From: Ancylostoma caninum
Lineage: Eukaryota; Nematoda; Chromadorea; Rhabditida; Ancylostomatidae
Direction: 5' to 3'
NCBI GenBank assembly: GCA_037903475.1
Contig: JBAJFG010000177.1
Coordinates: 558,001 to 622,000, forward strand
DNA: 64,000 nucleotides
This document shows, piece after piece, positions 44,705 through 57,739 of this stretch. The translations under genes were made by a program, and so were the position numbers. The notes under the pieces are model-generated. The model saw only the letters and a list, made by a program, of their open reading frames with translations, did not search any database and had not been told where the DNA came from. How positions within the stretch are numbered: position 1 is the first letter of the stretch; each line of letters starts with the position of its first letter.

Positions 44705-46635
44705 CCTATTTGAATGTGCTCTAGACGAGGCTACTTCTTAATGCATAGTGATAACGCCCACTGAGATGGTGCTCGGACGTTCTTGCTGTAATGAGTTGGC
44801 GCAGGGAATTTCAACACAAAGCATCTGCATTGTCATTATTGGGCCTTTCGAGTGCTCGGAGCATGCCCCATTGAAGATATCTTCTATACGCGATTTTATT
44901 CTTTAAAATATGTACACAGGTAATTTTCGCCTACCCTATGTACCTTGTGTTTCCTCTTGAATTCCCTGAAAAGATGTCGGTATTGCTGCAATAAAATTGG
45001 CAGATTTTGTTCCGAATTTTAGCCAGATCTAGAAATTTTCTTTAAGTGCACGATTTACGTTAAGCTCACTCCGAATTTCTACGAAAACCACAGATGTACG
45101 AAGAACACACTTACGTTACATTACAATAATTCAGTTGGCTACCTTGGTTTTCTTCATTAACTGACTACATTCAAGCAGGTGAATACCGCTCATCCGTGCT
45201 CTATCAGCTTTTGTTTCTTAGTAGTCGCCATCTCGCTTTTCGAATTTTTTCAAAGATCTAAGCAGTGCCAGCCTGTTCTGCTATATGTAGTAACCTCAAT
45301 AAGTCTTTGATACATCTATCGTCGAACCAAATTCTCTTGCATAGAAAGGCTATTTGCATGAAAATTTTGTCGGTGTCTGTAACGTGGCCCTCCTGAATCG
45401 TCTCGGGAGATCTCCAATGCACAACCCAGGATATTAACGAAATTGCTGTGTTCCCTTAGCACCCTTCAGTAACCGCTCTGCTGCTCCTACACAGCAGCCG
45501 GCCATTTACTAAGTAAGTTTCGCTCGGAGACAGCGTAGGCCGGCTATAAATGGCCATCACCAGTAATAGTCGTAGAAGCCAGCGTCATTTTCTGAACACA
45601 CATTGTGACGTCGTGTCACCTTTATACGACGTCTGGTCATAGCCTCTGTCGCAGTGACATTTTTTGTGGTATATCAGTCGAACACGACACTTCTTCGCTC
45701 TTCTCACCAGAGATTTCTCCCAGAAGTGCTTCTTTCAAGAAGTCCAGGAATCCTTCGATCTCACCAGATCTCTCCAAGAGCCAGTCAATTTAATAATTCT
45801 TTGGATTCACATCTCTTGCTCAGGAGTTGTCTAATCCAGGAGCGAATTATTTTGGAAAAGTGGATAGACGTGAGATTCTTGCCTAGGCAGAATGAATGCA
45901 TTGTCTGTCAAAAATTGTCTCTAAAAAATTTGTCACATCTGTCGAACACTGTCTGTCAAAAAACTTCAAAACTGGATGTGGCCAGAAAACAACATCCTCT
46001 TGGAGTTGCTTTGGTGCATATACTCTTTTATGTCCCTAGCCAAAGACTGCTCTACTCCATTTATTTCTCCATTTATTTACATATTAATTATCTATTATTC
46101 ATTTACATTGGTGACCGATGATGTATTCCTATAGAGAAGTAATTGAAATTGAAGGAACAAAAAAAAGGATATCCACAAAAAAGCAGCGCAACACTCTAAC
46201 TGTCTGCATATCCACTCATTTCATTGATATCATCGCTCTCAGTCCCGTTCACTCCCCTTGTTTCCTGTTCTAACCTGTCCAAACAGCTGCTGAGGTACGT
46301 GCGCTCTGAGCTACTCCACTGGTGTTTCCTGCAAGATCTTGGATACACCGAGTACTGTAGGATTTCTCGGTACAAGGACTCAGATGCATCATTGGAAAGA
46401 TGGGAAGTCTATACTTACGGGTAGCACCCGGGAATAAACAACGTCACCTACAACCAAACATTTTGGTGGGTGTCAGGGTAAGGTAAATTTTGGTACGTTA
46501 TCACGCTGACCATGGGTAATCTCAACTATGCATCCGGCCCCAGCTCACCTGTTGTCATGGTAAAACTGGCTCCAATTGTCGTTAACAATGTATGAATATT
46601 GCTGTATATTCACTGCAACGAATCGGTGAACTGCG
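44705..46635. other. intergenic, no gene seen
   Basis: A 155-codon plus-strand frame at 45654-46121 has a hydrophobic, random-looking end and no splice or start context. Otherwise nothing recognised. Confidence 0.3.
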
Positions 46636-47210
46636 TCATAAAGGCAAAAAACAAATTGCGCGCCCGTGACTGCTGGCTGGTTGACTGGCGGACCTCGGAG
46701 GCTGGCTGTCAGCAGATCTGACACCTCCACTATGCATATAATCGCTGCTGCGCCTACTTTCGCCACTACGACTCCCAACCGGCGGAACTTCAACTCCAAA
46801 ACACCAATATTCTTGCGGTTCTGACTCTGGGATGTTAAGGATCATTGTTCACAGATTATAATATTCCAAATTTCACAGAAACAGCCATGAAATGCTTAGT
46901 ACGTACTTACTGATGTTCATGGGCAACTCCGCTAGGGGATGTTTCTGGCTCTGCTATACCAACAAAGAAAGGACTCTAGAGATTGAAAAAGAATCTTTTT
47001 ACTGGTGGTAATGTTGCTGAATGGCTTGGTTGGTCACAATCGCTTCCTATATGACGTTTTCCGCAGCACCTGAACAACGGCCAACGGCTTGAGTCAATTT
47101 GTAGGTATGAAGCCGTTTTTGACGCTTAAAGACAGTGTGTCACCTCGTTTTCGTGTCTGAGCTTTTACCAAATTCTGAATCTCCTGGACACGCTGAATCC
47201 AAAGGTATAC
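46636..47210 (-). CDS. candidate 3' exons of a Ser/Pro-rich (regulatory-type) protein
   Basis: Four minus-strand exons agree in phase: 47210-47169 (acceptor ACATTTTAG), 47046-47003 (acceptor GTCATATAG), 46953-46911 (acceptor TTGGTATAG, donor ATCAGTAAGT) and 46826-46636 ending in TGA. Together they give 105 residues of a disordered, Ser/Pro/Gln-rich tail. The tail contains I-K-S-E, a fit to the sumoylation consensus, which is common in transcription regulators. Upstream exons with a domain were not found before the repeat region at 47636. The splice sites are good but no family is known. Confidence 0.35.
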
Positions 47211-47635
47211 CTAAAATGTTACAGAAGGTCTTTAAACCATATTTTTAAACGTTTTTTTCGGGACGGGATTTGTAACAGTTTGTCGAGTCGAGTGGACGCG
47301 CGAAGTCATTGATCTCATTGATCGGACACGTCTAGACATGTTGGCCAACGCTGCAGACGTTGCGGGCAGCCAGCACATTCACGGACCGCTCCGCCCAGGT
47401 GGTCCGTGAACTGCACTTTCGATCCCTTCGAAAACGGGGTTTTCGTCATTTTATCAGCTTTGACGGATATCTTTGGAATTGGCGTGACGAAGAGGTTTAG
47501 AGTCTATTGTTATTTTCAACTCACGAAACTAGGTGACACACTGCCTTTAACCCAATATACCACGCATGGCGCTACATCAAATCGTATCGGAATACGGCTA
47601 TACCAGTTCTAATGGTGCTTAACACATAACGGACA

Positions 47636-47659
47636 ATACGACCCACCGGTGGGTCGTAT
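47636..47659. repeat. 24-base perfect palindrome
   Basis: ATACGACCCACC is followed directly by GGTGGGTCGTAT. It sits at the edge of the CTGTAG-rich repeat region. Confidence 0.9.
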
Positions 47660-48440
47660 CCGTTTTATCACTTTTTCTTAGGTGGAGCTCCCCCAAACTC
47701 TGCTCCTAGGGGTTATTCTACCCGCTGAATACGGAAATGGCATCCATTTTGTACCGTAACTGCGATACTGTAGGATTACTGTAGTCATACTGCAGACACT
47801 GTTGATGTATTTTCTCACAGCGTCTACTGCAAATTTGAACTTTGGGATTACTTGACGTACTGAACATGAATACGCCATCAGTCCTGCACCCTAGAGCAGA
47901 CTCTAAGGCTACTGTAGCGTTACTCTATGGTTACTGTAGGCACACTGTAGACACGTTTTGTTCATCAAATTCAGTGAAACTTTGGCAAGTGGGGTTATTT
48001 GACATGCTAAGCACGAATTTGACATTCATTTTGTACTATAGCGCAATACTGTAGGGTTACTGTAGGTTTACTCTAGATGGAGTTCTTTCACCAAATTCAG
48101 TGAAACTTTGGCAAGTGGGGGTTTCTCACATGCTGAACACGAATTTGAGATCCGTATTCGAGATAGGTGCCATATTCGAGATCAGAGTGTAAAATAACCC
48201 CAGTTTCGTGCAAATTCTGATGCAAAACCTTCCCCACAGTTCCTATAGTTTGATTACAGTAACCCCGCAGTGATGCGATACGGTAGACAATGTATATCAT
48301 ATTCTTAATCTGTATGTAAAATAACCCTCCTGTGCGAATTTTGGATGAATTCTGATAGAAAAAAGTCCTTCTACAGTTTCCACAGTATACATACAGTAAC
48401 ACTACAGAAGTGCTTTACCAAGTAGAATAGATGCCATATT
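47660..48440. repeat. degenerate repeat rich in ACTGTAG motifs
   Basis: Loose copies of ATACTGTAGG(A/G)TTACTGTAG and of GAAACTTTGGCAAGTGGGG with GCTGAACACGAAT recur at intervals of about 120-140 bases and in both orientations. Related sequence (TACCGTAACC, CGGTACAAAA, CGAAATT) is at 57740-58310. It behaves as an old dispersed family; class unknown. Confidence 0.65.
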
Positions 48441-50751
48441 TGTGATCAGCATGTCAAATATGCCCTAATTCCGGTGAGAAACAAGCGCAAACTCGCCTTG
48501 GTCAAAGTGGCCCTGAGTGGAAAATCTGCGTTGTCGCGAATGTGTTAATTCTATGATGAAGATCATAAAGACTCAGGGAAACCCTTAAACTGTCGAGGTT
48601 ACGATTTGACGTGCGCAGCCAGTCAGGCAAATAAGTGGTAGCCCGGTACCCCTTCCCCAACCCCCTAAAGAGACAGCTATGAGAGCCATTCTCGCAAAAG
48701 TATAACTGCACTAATATTAGTATTAACATTACATATTCATGTAATTAGTCCTTCTGTTTATCGACTCTTCATCTCTACTGTTAGGGTCCGACTTAAGGAG
48801 TGTATGAAAATCATCTCACTCTTCTCATGTAGAAAGTCTGCAGCTAAAATCCACTATTTTCTAATCATTCATTTCCTCACGAATCTTCCAAAAATAAAGT
48901 AAGAGTAATACAATGGGGCGCTTTTTGAACCCCATCCATCTTGAATCCTCACGATCTTCTAGGAATCATCCAAGAATTCGTTAGTTGCTGCTTGCTTTGT
49001 TTCCATCGAGGGCTTCATGCACAAGTCGCACAACAATTCCCGCCACGCACCATCAATTTCTAATGTCCTCGAATTCTTGAGACATCCTCGAAAAGGCTTA
49101 CATCCCTGAATCGTCAGAAATGCCATAGCCTTTCCTTGGAAATGTCATGCTCTCATTTTCTCCAAGTTGTAACATTGACATTACACAGTCCAAAATCGAC
49201 AGATCTCTGGTATTTTCTTCAAATCGTACCTACATATGAGGAGGGGGAGGGGATGGGGGGTGGGGGAATTGGCTGTGACGGCACCGTGAGAAGATGGAGC
49301 GGTGCAGCTGCTCTACATATGATTGGTGCGTGCAAAAATTTCCTCCACTTTTTCAGTTCACCCTCACTTCACAACTGAACCCGCCAACTTATGTATAGTG
49401 TGATGAGGTGCTAACAAGGCGAAATTTGACGTTGAAGATCAGGAAGATAGATTGGAAGCACCAATCATATAACAGCAGGCCCGCCCAATTTTCATTAGCG
49501 GTACGTCGCACCGATTTTGATTTAATGAAAAAAATTAGTGAAAAAAACATAAGTGTTCCACAGTCTAGCTGCTATAGTCTGTTCCATGGGAGAAGATAGT
49601 TGGGGAAACGCCGCAGAGAAGAAGAGGGCGGGAAAGTGCGCAGAGATTGGAGAGGGTGCAGATAAAAACAAACACTGTGCACGAATACTCGACTATCTCG
49701 CTGGCGAAACGGACTATAACACTGTAGAAAACTAGCTTAGCTTCCGCGTCAGCGCCTTCACTGAGGAAGTGATGGGGTGGTCTTTCGGCTGCGCTGCTCT
49801 TCTTGTAGAGTGCGGTTGTCTGGGTGATCCAGCTCCAGCAGCAAAGATCAAGAAATTTGAGTGTCTCGAGCACCTAATTTATGTATATTGATCTTAAATT
49901 TGCAGTATGTATTTACTAAACATAGGTTTAGCTTCTCCCATTTCCTAACTCGCTATGTTACTGCTTTAGATTTTCTAGGAGTTTTTGGTGCAGTTCTTTA
50001 ACTCGTGTGAAGTGACTCCTCGTGGTTTTACCTACTATACAAAAACCTGTACATTATGGCTTTCCGAGCTGAGAAAGTAAAATTAGTCGAAAATCCCCCT
50101 TGCAATTTCTTTGTCAAACCATCTGCTCCTGTATGGGTCTTTTTTTTTCGAAATTCCATAAGATTTCGGAAGAATGGACAACTGCCACTTTTCCTAACGT
50201 TATTTGTCTCTGTACTTTTCACCTCCCCTCCTCTGCCTGCCCTGCTTACAACGAAATAACTCTCTCAAAAAAAAAAAGAGATCCTTCAGCCATTAGCAGA
50301 TAACACAAGCCGTACTACAAGTTCGCAAGCCTGTTATGGCGATTACTGCTACGCTCACAGAGGTGAATCGGTAGAGTTAACTACGCATATCTGAACGAGA
50401 AGTCAACCAACGTCTGGCTTCCCTCGTACTTCAGTGTTGATACTGATTTTAGATGTTTTTTTTTCATCTGATCATTGAGTTCAGTCCTCCATCTCAAATG
50501 TTCCACTACACTAATGGACGCAGAAATGCCCAGACAAGAGGAGGGGGTGAGAAAAAATAGGGTCTGCGTCATTATGGAAACTCGGATAGAAAGACGAAAT
50601 CGTAAAAAAATATTAATCTTAATATCGACTAATAAAATATTAAATATTAATATTTAATATAATATTAAAGATGGTAGTAAAAGTAAACAATGAAATATAC
50701 TAAATATCAATAAATAGTCTGTTAGCCCAGAGAGGGTGTAATGAAGAGACT
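48441..50751. other. intergenic, no supported gene
   Basis: Overlapping frames on both strands at 49553-49873 and 50028-50303 look partly protein-like but are isolated. A G-rich run lies at 49240-49266 and an AATATT-rich tract at 50610-50670. No element or RNA gene recognised. Confidence 0.3.
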
Positions 50752-51015
50752 TTGTCCGCAATTACGACCGCACTGGTTCCATCGATGGGAGGGCGCCGCA
50801 GTATATGTTTGGAAGCATATTACACTGAGTGGCAGTGGGGAAACGTCAAAATGGAGGGAATGGCACTACATACATATCATAATTTACAGAAAAAAGTTCA
50901 AAAATTACATCACTTGTCTGAGGTCGTAATTGCATACACAGTCACTCCATCGGTCCTCTCTGAGCTGATAGACTTTAACAAAATCAACGAATTATTTTTG
51001 GCTATTTTATTATGA
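50752..51015 (+). CDS. candidate small open frame or terminal exon
   Basis: An open frame whose last 40 codons follow an acceptor (ATAATTTACAG at 50889) looks helical and ends in TGA at 51015. No partner exon and no family known. Confidence 0.2.
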   Translation: MSAITTALVPSMGGRRSICLEAYYTEWQWGNVKMEGMALHTYHNLQKKVQKLHHLSEVVIAYTVTPSVLSELIDFNKINELFLAILL

Positions 51016-51454
51016 AGTATCTTTGAAAACCACCGCATTTTTTTCAACATATCAAACACAATACATGTCAAAGATCACGTCACTCCGTCAATTTCACGCG
51101 TGTGCAATTTCGCGTCGTGGCTATAATTATCTCACGGACCCGGACACCAACAATTGACCTCGATCATCTCCATTTCACTATGATAATCGTAGGGTTCACT
51201 TTTACCTTCCTCAATGCTGCCTACCCCCTAATTTGGAACATGAATCCTGTCTGCGTCCTGTTTGGAAAATGACAGTAAGCACAGGCGATTGAGTGAATTT
51301 ATGGCGCTGCTAGAGATATATATGACTGGCATGTTTTCAGTTTCGCATTTGATACTCACAAACGCGACTGATTCCCTTGGCGTTACTTTACCGTATAATC
51401 CGTACTTCTCACTCCGATCGATAGGTATGCTTTGCACTGTGAACGGCAATATGT

Positions 51455-51464
51455 TACTTTTCAG
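51455..51464 (+). promoter_or_regulatory. trans-splice acceptor at start codon
   Basis: TACTTTTCAG ends immediately before the ATG at 51465. Confidence 0.6.
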
Positions 51465-54406
51465 ATGATCAAGCTTACCGTACTTCTACTATTCATCGCC
51501 TACGCAGCAGCAGGAGGAGGACACAGACGACGAGTGGGTACTCTTCACCACTTCCGGGAAATTTCTCTGAATTTTTCGGACTCCCAAGGATTTTTCACAA
51601 TTCAAGGAGTGGAGCATTGTACCCGGAATGGGCGGTGCAGTTAAGCTCTGTGATTGCCCATTTCACTAGGTGGCCAATCGCAGATCACGAACACCCCTCC
51701 CTTTCCAATGCAAGCCTCCACACGCAGGATTCAAGTGGCACTGGCTGGCAGTTACCAATACGGAACTCAGGGAATTTACTTTCAGGGCCCATCCAGGTGC
51801 GGCCTTCCCACCTTCACCAGCCGTTTGCCCGAAGAAGCTCAGGAGAAAATCAAAAAAATCTGGGAAAACTACGAAGATGGCCAAGGTTGCGACAAAGAAC
51901 ATCAGGAGACTAAAGATGTGGTCAGTGGGAATCTAACTTCTAGCTTTTGAAGGTGTCCCAAAAGTCGCGCACTGCTTGAAACTGAACTCATTCAAGCAAA
52001 AAGGGCAAACCAATAAATTTTAGGGTCACTTGTGCGAGATTTTGACCGGTGGTGATATGACATATGACTACATCCACCGCATGTTTCATTGCGTCCCAAA
52101 ATTTGGGAGAAATCAATATTTTGGCCAATAAAATCAATAATTATGTGCTACAAGAGGGCTCGTTGCGTTTCTCAGCCGGACAGCCGGATAACTAGAGGTG
52201 CGAGCCAAGTGTGAGGCGTCTTTGGCAAGAGCTGGTACAAAGCCAGACGGATCACAATAATTGATCTCAAGGCAATCACCATCACTTGGCGCTCTGCCGC
52301 TTGCAATTATCGCGGCGCGGCGAACAACTTCATGCGACAACCTTCCAATCACAAAATTAGCAGGAGAAGCCTGATATTTGAAAACGGCGCCATGTTTTTA
52401 TATCTCGGGTTTTCAAGCTTGGAAAAATTTCCGGAGTTGAGACTCGTTATTAGGTTTTCAATATTAGAGAATACTTCAAACTAATCCATGATGACTCGGA
52501 CAAAAAATTACTTTCGGATTGCCGCGCTCGTTTTCCGTCAAATTTTTGGACATCTCAACCTAACGCCTTAATTTTTTCCATTTCTTTTTCGCATTTAATT
52601 TGAAAATTGCGATGAAAATATCATTGCTGCCACTTTAACCTTCAACTTGATGAAAACCATGGGACCCCAGTGTGCACAGTTGCTCAATACTTTATGCAGG
52701 GCAACATTTAGTGTCTTAACATTTCCTCAACAACTTCATAATAAAAGAATGTTTGTATTTAAGCTCGACGAACTGCCAGCGGATGTGAGAAACCGGGCCA
52801 TGCGACCAAAAGGACCATCGTTCCTCAAGGGCGTATCTGACGAGGTCCGCGCACAGTTCGATGCTCTATGGAAGGATCACTCCATCTCAAGAGATGATAA
52901 GCCCGAGAAATTCAAGGAGCTAGCCGAGAAGGTGAGATTCTTACTGATCTTTCAATTTTCCAAGAAATCGATTTATTGATTTTCAACAGCGAGATTTTGG
53001 AGTTGTTCTGATTTCACAGTAATTTAACAGCTTCACTATCCAGTATTCCTACTTCATTCTTCCCAAAACGTTGCTTATTCTCTTCCTTACCTTTGCGATT
53101 TCTTGTGATAGATGTACGCATCAGTGACAGCTGCAAGGAGAGGGGGGAGGAGTTTAAAAAGAAAAGGGGTTAGAAAGTATAATCATTTCATTACTCAAAT
53201 TATTATGATGCGAGATCCAGGTTCTAAACGCTGAACAACTCAAGGAATTCAACAAGTTCCATGCGGCACTACAAAGGCGGCGAGAGGAGTTCCAGAAGAA
53301 GGTATATTGTCATGCCAGAAATCCTATCACTACAACTCATTCCAAATTTGGTATTCCAGCTGAAGCAACTCAGCCCTGAAGCTCGCGCAGCACACGAGAA
53401 ACTCGCTAAGCTACGGGAGGAGAGACACAAGGTAGTGTTTACCATGGAGTTCGATCACTTTTGTTCAAGCTCACGTTTCAAAACGAAGATTTTTGAGTTT
53501 CTACAAAATTTTACAATTTTACAACATATGCCCCAGCAGCCTTTTGTTAAACCAACACCATTCTATGTGTTTTTCTCCCTTTCCCTTTTCACTTGAAAAA
53601 CAGGAATGAACGCCATGTTCCTCCGATTTTCTGAGCGAGCTACGACTGCTCCGCTCACTACACTCATCATCTTCGATCACTATAATTAATTAGAAAACAA
53701 ATTTTTAAAGAAATTGTGTGTTTTCTACGTATATAAGTTATCCACCAATGACAGCTTAGAAATGGGTGTGGATACCGATCTTCAAGGTGATCGTGGTTAC
53801 TGAATCCACCACACCTCTTCCAGAATGTTTGAGCGAGGAAATATTACTTGTTTTCTGATTTACTCATTTATTTCATTATAAACACCGGAATAATATCGAC
53901 AAAACAAGGAATTCCCTGGAATCGTTCGAGCGTAGAATCCCGATTCTCGGAATTTGCTGGATGCAGTGAAATGTGAGGGGGCACTGCTGTTGTATGATTG
54001 GTCCATCCAGACGTCCCCTCCCACCTATTGATATCAACTCGCCCGCATTTACACTAGTAAACGTTGACAAATTCAAATATGAAGCGAAGACGAGTTAACA
54101 CTTATGGAGAGCAGCCGTATTTTAACGCGCCAATCAAAAAACAGCATCACCGCCCACATTCTCCTTCGATGAACCACACCTAAAATTACAAGAAAATCAA
54201 CCTACTGAGTCCTGTACTAAAAAGATTCTCCTATAGAACTTCATAATCGGTATTGGTTTGTGTTTGTCGTCGCTATTTTTGTCTGTTCGTCTAACTCCTC
54301 CAATTTCTAGATCTTCATGGAGGCCAGCGACAGCGTAAAAGAAGAACTGAATAAACTCTACCACGATGATCGTCGGAAGCATATGGAGCGAAGAAAACGT
54401 CAATGA
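51465..54406 (+). CDS. secreted SXP/RAL-2-family (DUF148-like) protein
   Basis: Six phase-0 exons (51465-51533, 51786-51920, 52764-52931, 53221-53301, 53360-53431, 54311-54406) encode 206 residues. Residues 1-16 are a signal peptide, followed by G-G-G-H-R-R-R. The core P-S-F-L-K-G-V-S-D-E-V-R (86-97) matches the P-x-F-L-x-x-V-S-x-E-x-R hallmark of SXP/RAL-2 proteins, nematode-specific secreted antigens of unclear biochemical role. Further segments repeat the pattern [L/V]-x-x-E-x-[R/Q/L]-x-x-[F/H/I] in nearly every exon (residues about 37, 71, 92, 127, 155, 179), so each exon supplies one or two amphipathic helices. Two Cys (28 and 58) may pair. The tail is basic (R-R-K-R-Q). AATAAA at 54500. 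Intron 2 is 843 bases and intron 5 is 879 bases. The family call is good; acceptance of a very repetitive, charged version makes it somewhat unusual. Confidence 0.75.
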
Positions 54407-54499
54407 TCAGCTGCTGATCAGCTGATCTCTGATCATATGATTAACTTATACCGGTTACTGTTTTACGATCACTGTACCTCAAGGCACTAACTAGTGAGT

Positions 54500-54505
54500 A
54501 ATAAA
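54500..54505 (+). terminator. poly(A) signal
   Basis: AATAAA 94 bases after the stop codon of the SXP/RAL-2-like gene. Confidence 0.6.
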
Positions 54506-55130
54506 ACTGTTTCACTAAAAAGTTTGACATGAATAAAATTTGGACAACTATCACAGTGATGCATACTTCGTAACAATGCAATCAAACCTCAAAGTTGCAT
54601 AAAACGTCGATTTTCTGGAATTTTCAGGTGGAGAAATTTCAGGGAAAAAGGAGTGACTGAACTATAGCTGTAAAATTTATTATAAAAACAGAAAATCAAA
54701 GAAGGTGAGAACGTAATAACATGAATTAGCATCCAGAGTGAGCAAAAGTAGTTTGAACGTCGCACAACAGAACACGAAAGAGATCATAAGTATGAATTAT
54801 TGCACTTACTGATAATCATGAACATCATGACAAGTATTACTCAAGTTGAAGGCACAATCCAACCTCGTTTCTAGCCACGCCCACAAGAGGCGACGCTCTT
54901 AATCCATGTTCACTTCTTCCAGCTAGATTCACAAAATATTAAAGAACAACTTAACTACAAACCACCGTTAAACCTCTGCCTTCCTCTAAAACGCCTTCGA
55001 AAGGGGAAGTCATCCAGTGGCAGAATTGACGGATAATTTCAAGGAGCCAGCAGGCTCAAATCCAAAGTGGGCGACTTGTCTACCTTCGAATAGCAGGCAG
55101 ACGGATCCACGTTTCTAGCCACAGCAGATA
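54506..55130. other. intergenic, no gene seen
   Basis: No exon chain or recognised repeat. Confidence 0.4.
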
Positions 55131-55295
55131 CAAGGAATTCCAAACGCCCGTGTGCAAGGAGCGGGATCGCTGCGCGGCTCCCTTGGGCAGAGACTCAGGC
55201 GCTCTGCATCTGGCTATGGTTGTCTGCTTCTGTCAGCAGCAGAGAATCCGAGTGCCACGCCGAGCTGTGGTACACGGCTGTTTGGAATTCCCTGT
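55131..55295. repeat. imperfect palindrome related to 31652-31799
   Basis: CAAGGAATTCCAAAC at the left and GTTTGGAATTCCCTG at the right bound the element. The left arm shares CGGCTCCCTTGGGCAGAG and GGCGCTCTGCAT with the arm of the 31652-31799 palindrome. The arms here are more diverged. Confidence 0.75.
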
Positions 55296-56742
55296 ATTAA
55301 CCAACCTCCCGGACGAGTTTTCCTTTTGCCGCAAAAGTGAACATGGAAGGATTGCGCCTTCGTGAACATATTACACTCTTGTTAGAAGTCCTAACTCTAA
55401 GTAAATCACAAGGGTTCACAAAATTTTTGTTCAATGAATACAATTCATTCAAGGGATTGAACTCATGCCGCTCCTGCATTTACGGACATTCCACAGCTAG
55501 CGCCACCAACACAACTGGTCCGCAAATATGTACACAACTTTCTCACCATGACGTTACTGGCACACCCATATGACGTCACTGGTACAACGAGCCAACAAGT
55601 GATGATGTCGCTTTGGCGGACTGACAACATACCTGGTGTTCACGCGCATATCACTTAAATTTATGTGTTATTCCATAAATGCGAACTAGACGCTATACAT
55701 CAGAATCGTTGGTTTTTCGCAAACAGCGGAAGTCCGTAAACGCAGACTGATCTAGTGGCTTTCACCACAACGCAGATTAAAAAAAAACTCATGAACAACA
55801 ATGTATGTAGAATTATGAGGAATAAAACCTAGCATCAAAAATTCGGAAAAAAAAAGCTGAAATTGTCAAGGACTTGTCATGAACTGTACATTAGGAAAAG
55901 CTGTTGCAAGTGCTTATACAGAAAAAAACTGCTTCAATCCCAGCTGCGTCTGTGGAAGGGAACGCGCCAAATAGTTTTCTCTCATAATAAGAATATCATT
56001 GCCTTACGTTAGTAAAGTGCAGTACCATGAATGGCAGCGGAAGCTCAACACTGGTGAACCGATGGGAGAAATTAGCGGCAGCGCAACATGGAGGTGTCAA
56101 AAGATGTCATCTGCAGCCAACGAACCTCGAGATACTAGCAATGAACCGCCAGATTACTCGGTTCCAGTGCCAATAAATTACACGAGAACTGGTCCCCAAA
56201 TAGTTTTCACTTTTCGAAGTATATCTTCTGTCTAAGTAGAAATGGCGGTGAAGAAGCAGTCGTTATTTTGCAGTTTTCGTGAGTTACAGAACATAGACGC
56301 ATGCTTCAGGTGCACCGGTACCAATAGCAACGTGCGAGAACTGGTCCCTAGATAATTTTTATTTCTTTGAATTATTTCTTTTCGAGTGTGGGGAAGACGG
56401 CAACAAAACAGCACCAATTGTGCGATCCCAGGTGTTACATAAGCTGGAAAAATGACTCACGTCTGCTGGTATACCAGTATATCAGTGTAATAGTGCGAGA
56501 ACTGGTCCCCAAATTATTACCACCCCTGTGAAATTTCAAACCTCTATTCGATTCAAGGTGATCAATCATAACCGCTGTCAATCACTTATTTAGAATTCTA
56601 CAAATGCCGCAAGACAATAGAAATCGCGCTACAGTTGGCGCGCTCCACGGCCAATCCGCAATTCAGCCGCGCCGCGTGAAGATGACAGAAGTCCAAACAT
56701 AGCAGCTTGCAAACCGAAGCGTCTTCAACCCGTAATTCCACC
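55296..56742. other. intergenic with a thrice-repeated motif
   Basis: GAGAACTGGTCCC followed by an AATAG/ATAAT-type tail recurs at about 56182, 56337 and 56496, and flanking sequence is loosely similar, indicating three degenerate tandem copies of a roughly 155-base unit. A 78-codon frame at 55999-56235 overlaps the first copy. No gene is supported. Confidence 0.5.
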
Positions 56743-57061
56743 TTAGGCGTCCTTGTCCTTCTCCAATGCGAGCATGTTTCCCTGTTCTTCTTGCGCCTTT
56801 TTGCGGCTCCCATGTAATTTTCTGAGGATCTTCTCTTTCTGTTTGCGGATCTGAAACAGCAAAATCAACTAAAGCAACTCAGATTGAGAAGTATAGACCA
56901 ACCTTTTCCTGCTTCTTGATTGATTTCTGAATTTTCCATTGCATTACGAAGGTGAACATACCCAGTGCCGCAGCAGCCAGGAAAACGTACTGCACGAATA
57001 GCGTTGGTTCACGAATTACGAAGGCAACAAACCGTGCCGCCTGTTCTTTTATCGAATGCAT
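56743..57061 (-). CDS. SMIM15-like single-pass membrane protein
   Basis: Two minus-strand exons, 57061-56903 (53 codons from ATG, donor GTTGGT) and 56850-56743 (acceptor CTGTTTCAG, 35 codons plus TAA), encode 88 residues. The plan is that of the animal SMIM15 family: a short N-terminal amphipathic stretch with I-K and A-A, an E-P before the membrane, one hydrophobic span (about 21-40), then a W-K-I motif and a long Lys/Glu/Arg-rich helix. SMIM15 members are about 74 residues; this one has a somewhat longer tail. Function of the family is not established. An ATTTGTAG tract about 17 bases upstream of the ATG could accept a spliced leader. The call rests on sequence pattern by eye, not on a database search. 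Confidence 0.75.
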
Positions 57062-57739
57062 TGTGACAGCTCAATACCTACAAATACCATTTTACAAGAG
57101 AACACAATCAAATGCTGACAACAACGTATTACTACGCGAGATAAGAAAGTCAAAAAGAAGCCTTGGATGTGTATTTTTGGAGAAACCCCTCTTTTCATCC
57201 ACATTAACATCAACACCATAGCCACGTAATCTTTCAAAGAAAACAACAAACGAGTGATGAACACAAAACACGCGTTCACGTGTGAATGGGATGGTTCTCC
57301 TATCCTGCCTGCTCAATTTACCATTTTGAGAAGAGGCTCACACTTCAATGGTTTACTCCATTCCCGCACGATACTTTCATGACGTGGAATGGGCCATTTG
57401 TTGATGTTTCCATACCAACATCAATGAACCATCCAATGCCCCCCCCCCCCCCTTGTTGAAGAGACAGCGAACAAATAATGAAATGACATCATAGAAAGTG
57501 TATTCAGGGCAACATAAGAAAGCAGCTACAGTTAAAAAATCCAATTCACAAACGAAACATAGTCGGAGACAAACTTCGAACAAGCAACTTGCGAGGGAAT
57601 GAGAGTCTGTTTCTACATACTAGTGGCAGAAAAACACCGAGGGGTGGGTGAGGAAGTGGGGGCTCGAAAAAAAAAACTGGGGTCTCGTCCACTTCAAAGG
57701 TCCGACAGCAGGTACTGCAAAAATGTAACTATTAAAGAA
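57062..57739. other. 5' flank, no gene seen
   Basis: Overlapping short minus-strand frames at 57049-57316 are continuous with the upstream region of the SMIM15-like gene and not supported. A C run lies at 57440-57452. Confidence 0.35.

Noticed and set aside
51666..51902. Minus-strand and alternative-frame open frames over the second exon of the SXP/RAL-2-like gene
   Set aside because: They are shadows of the real exon 51786-51920, which alone has matching splice sites and phase.
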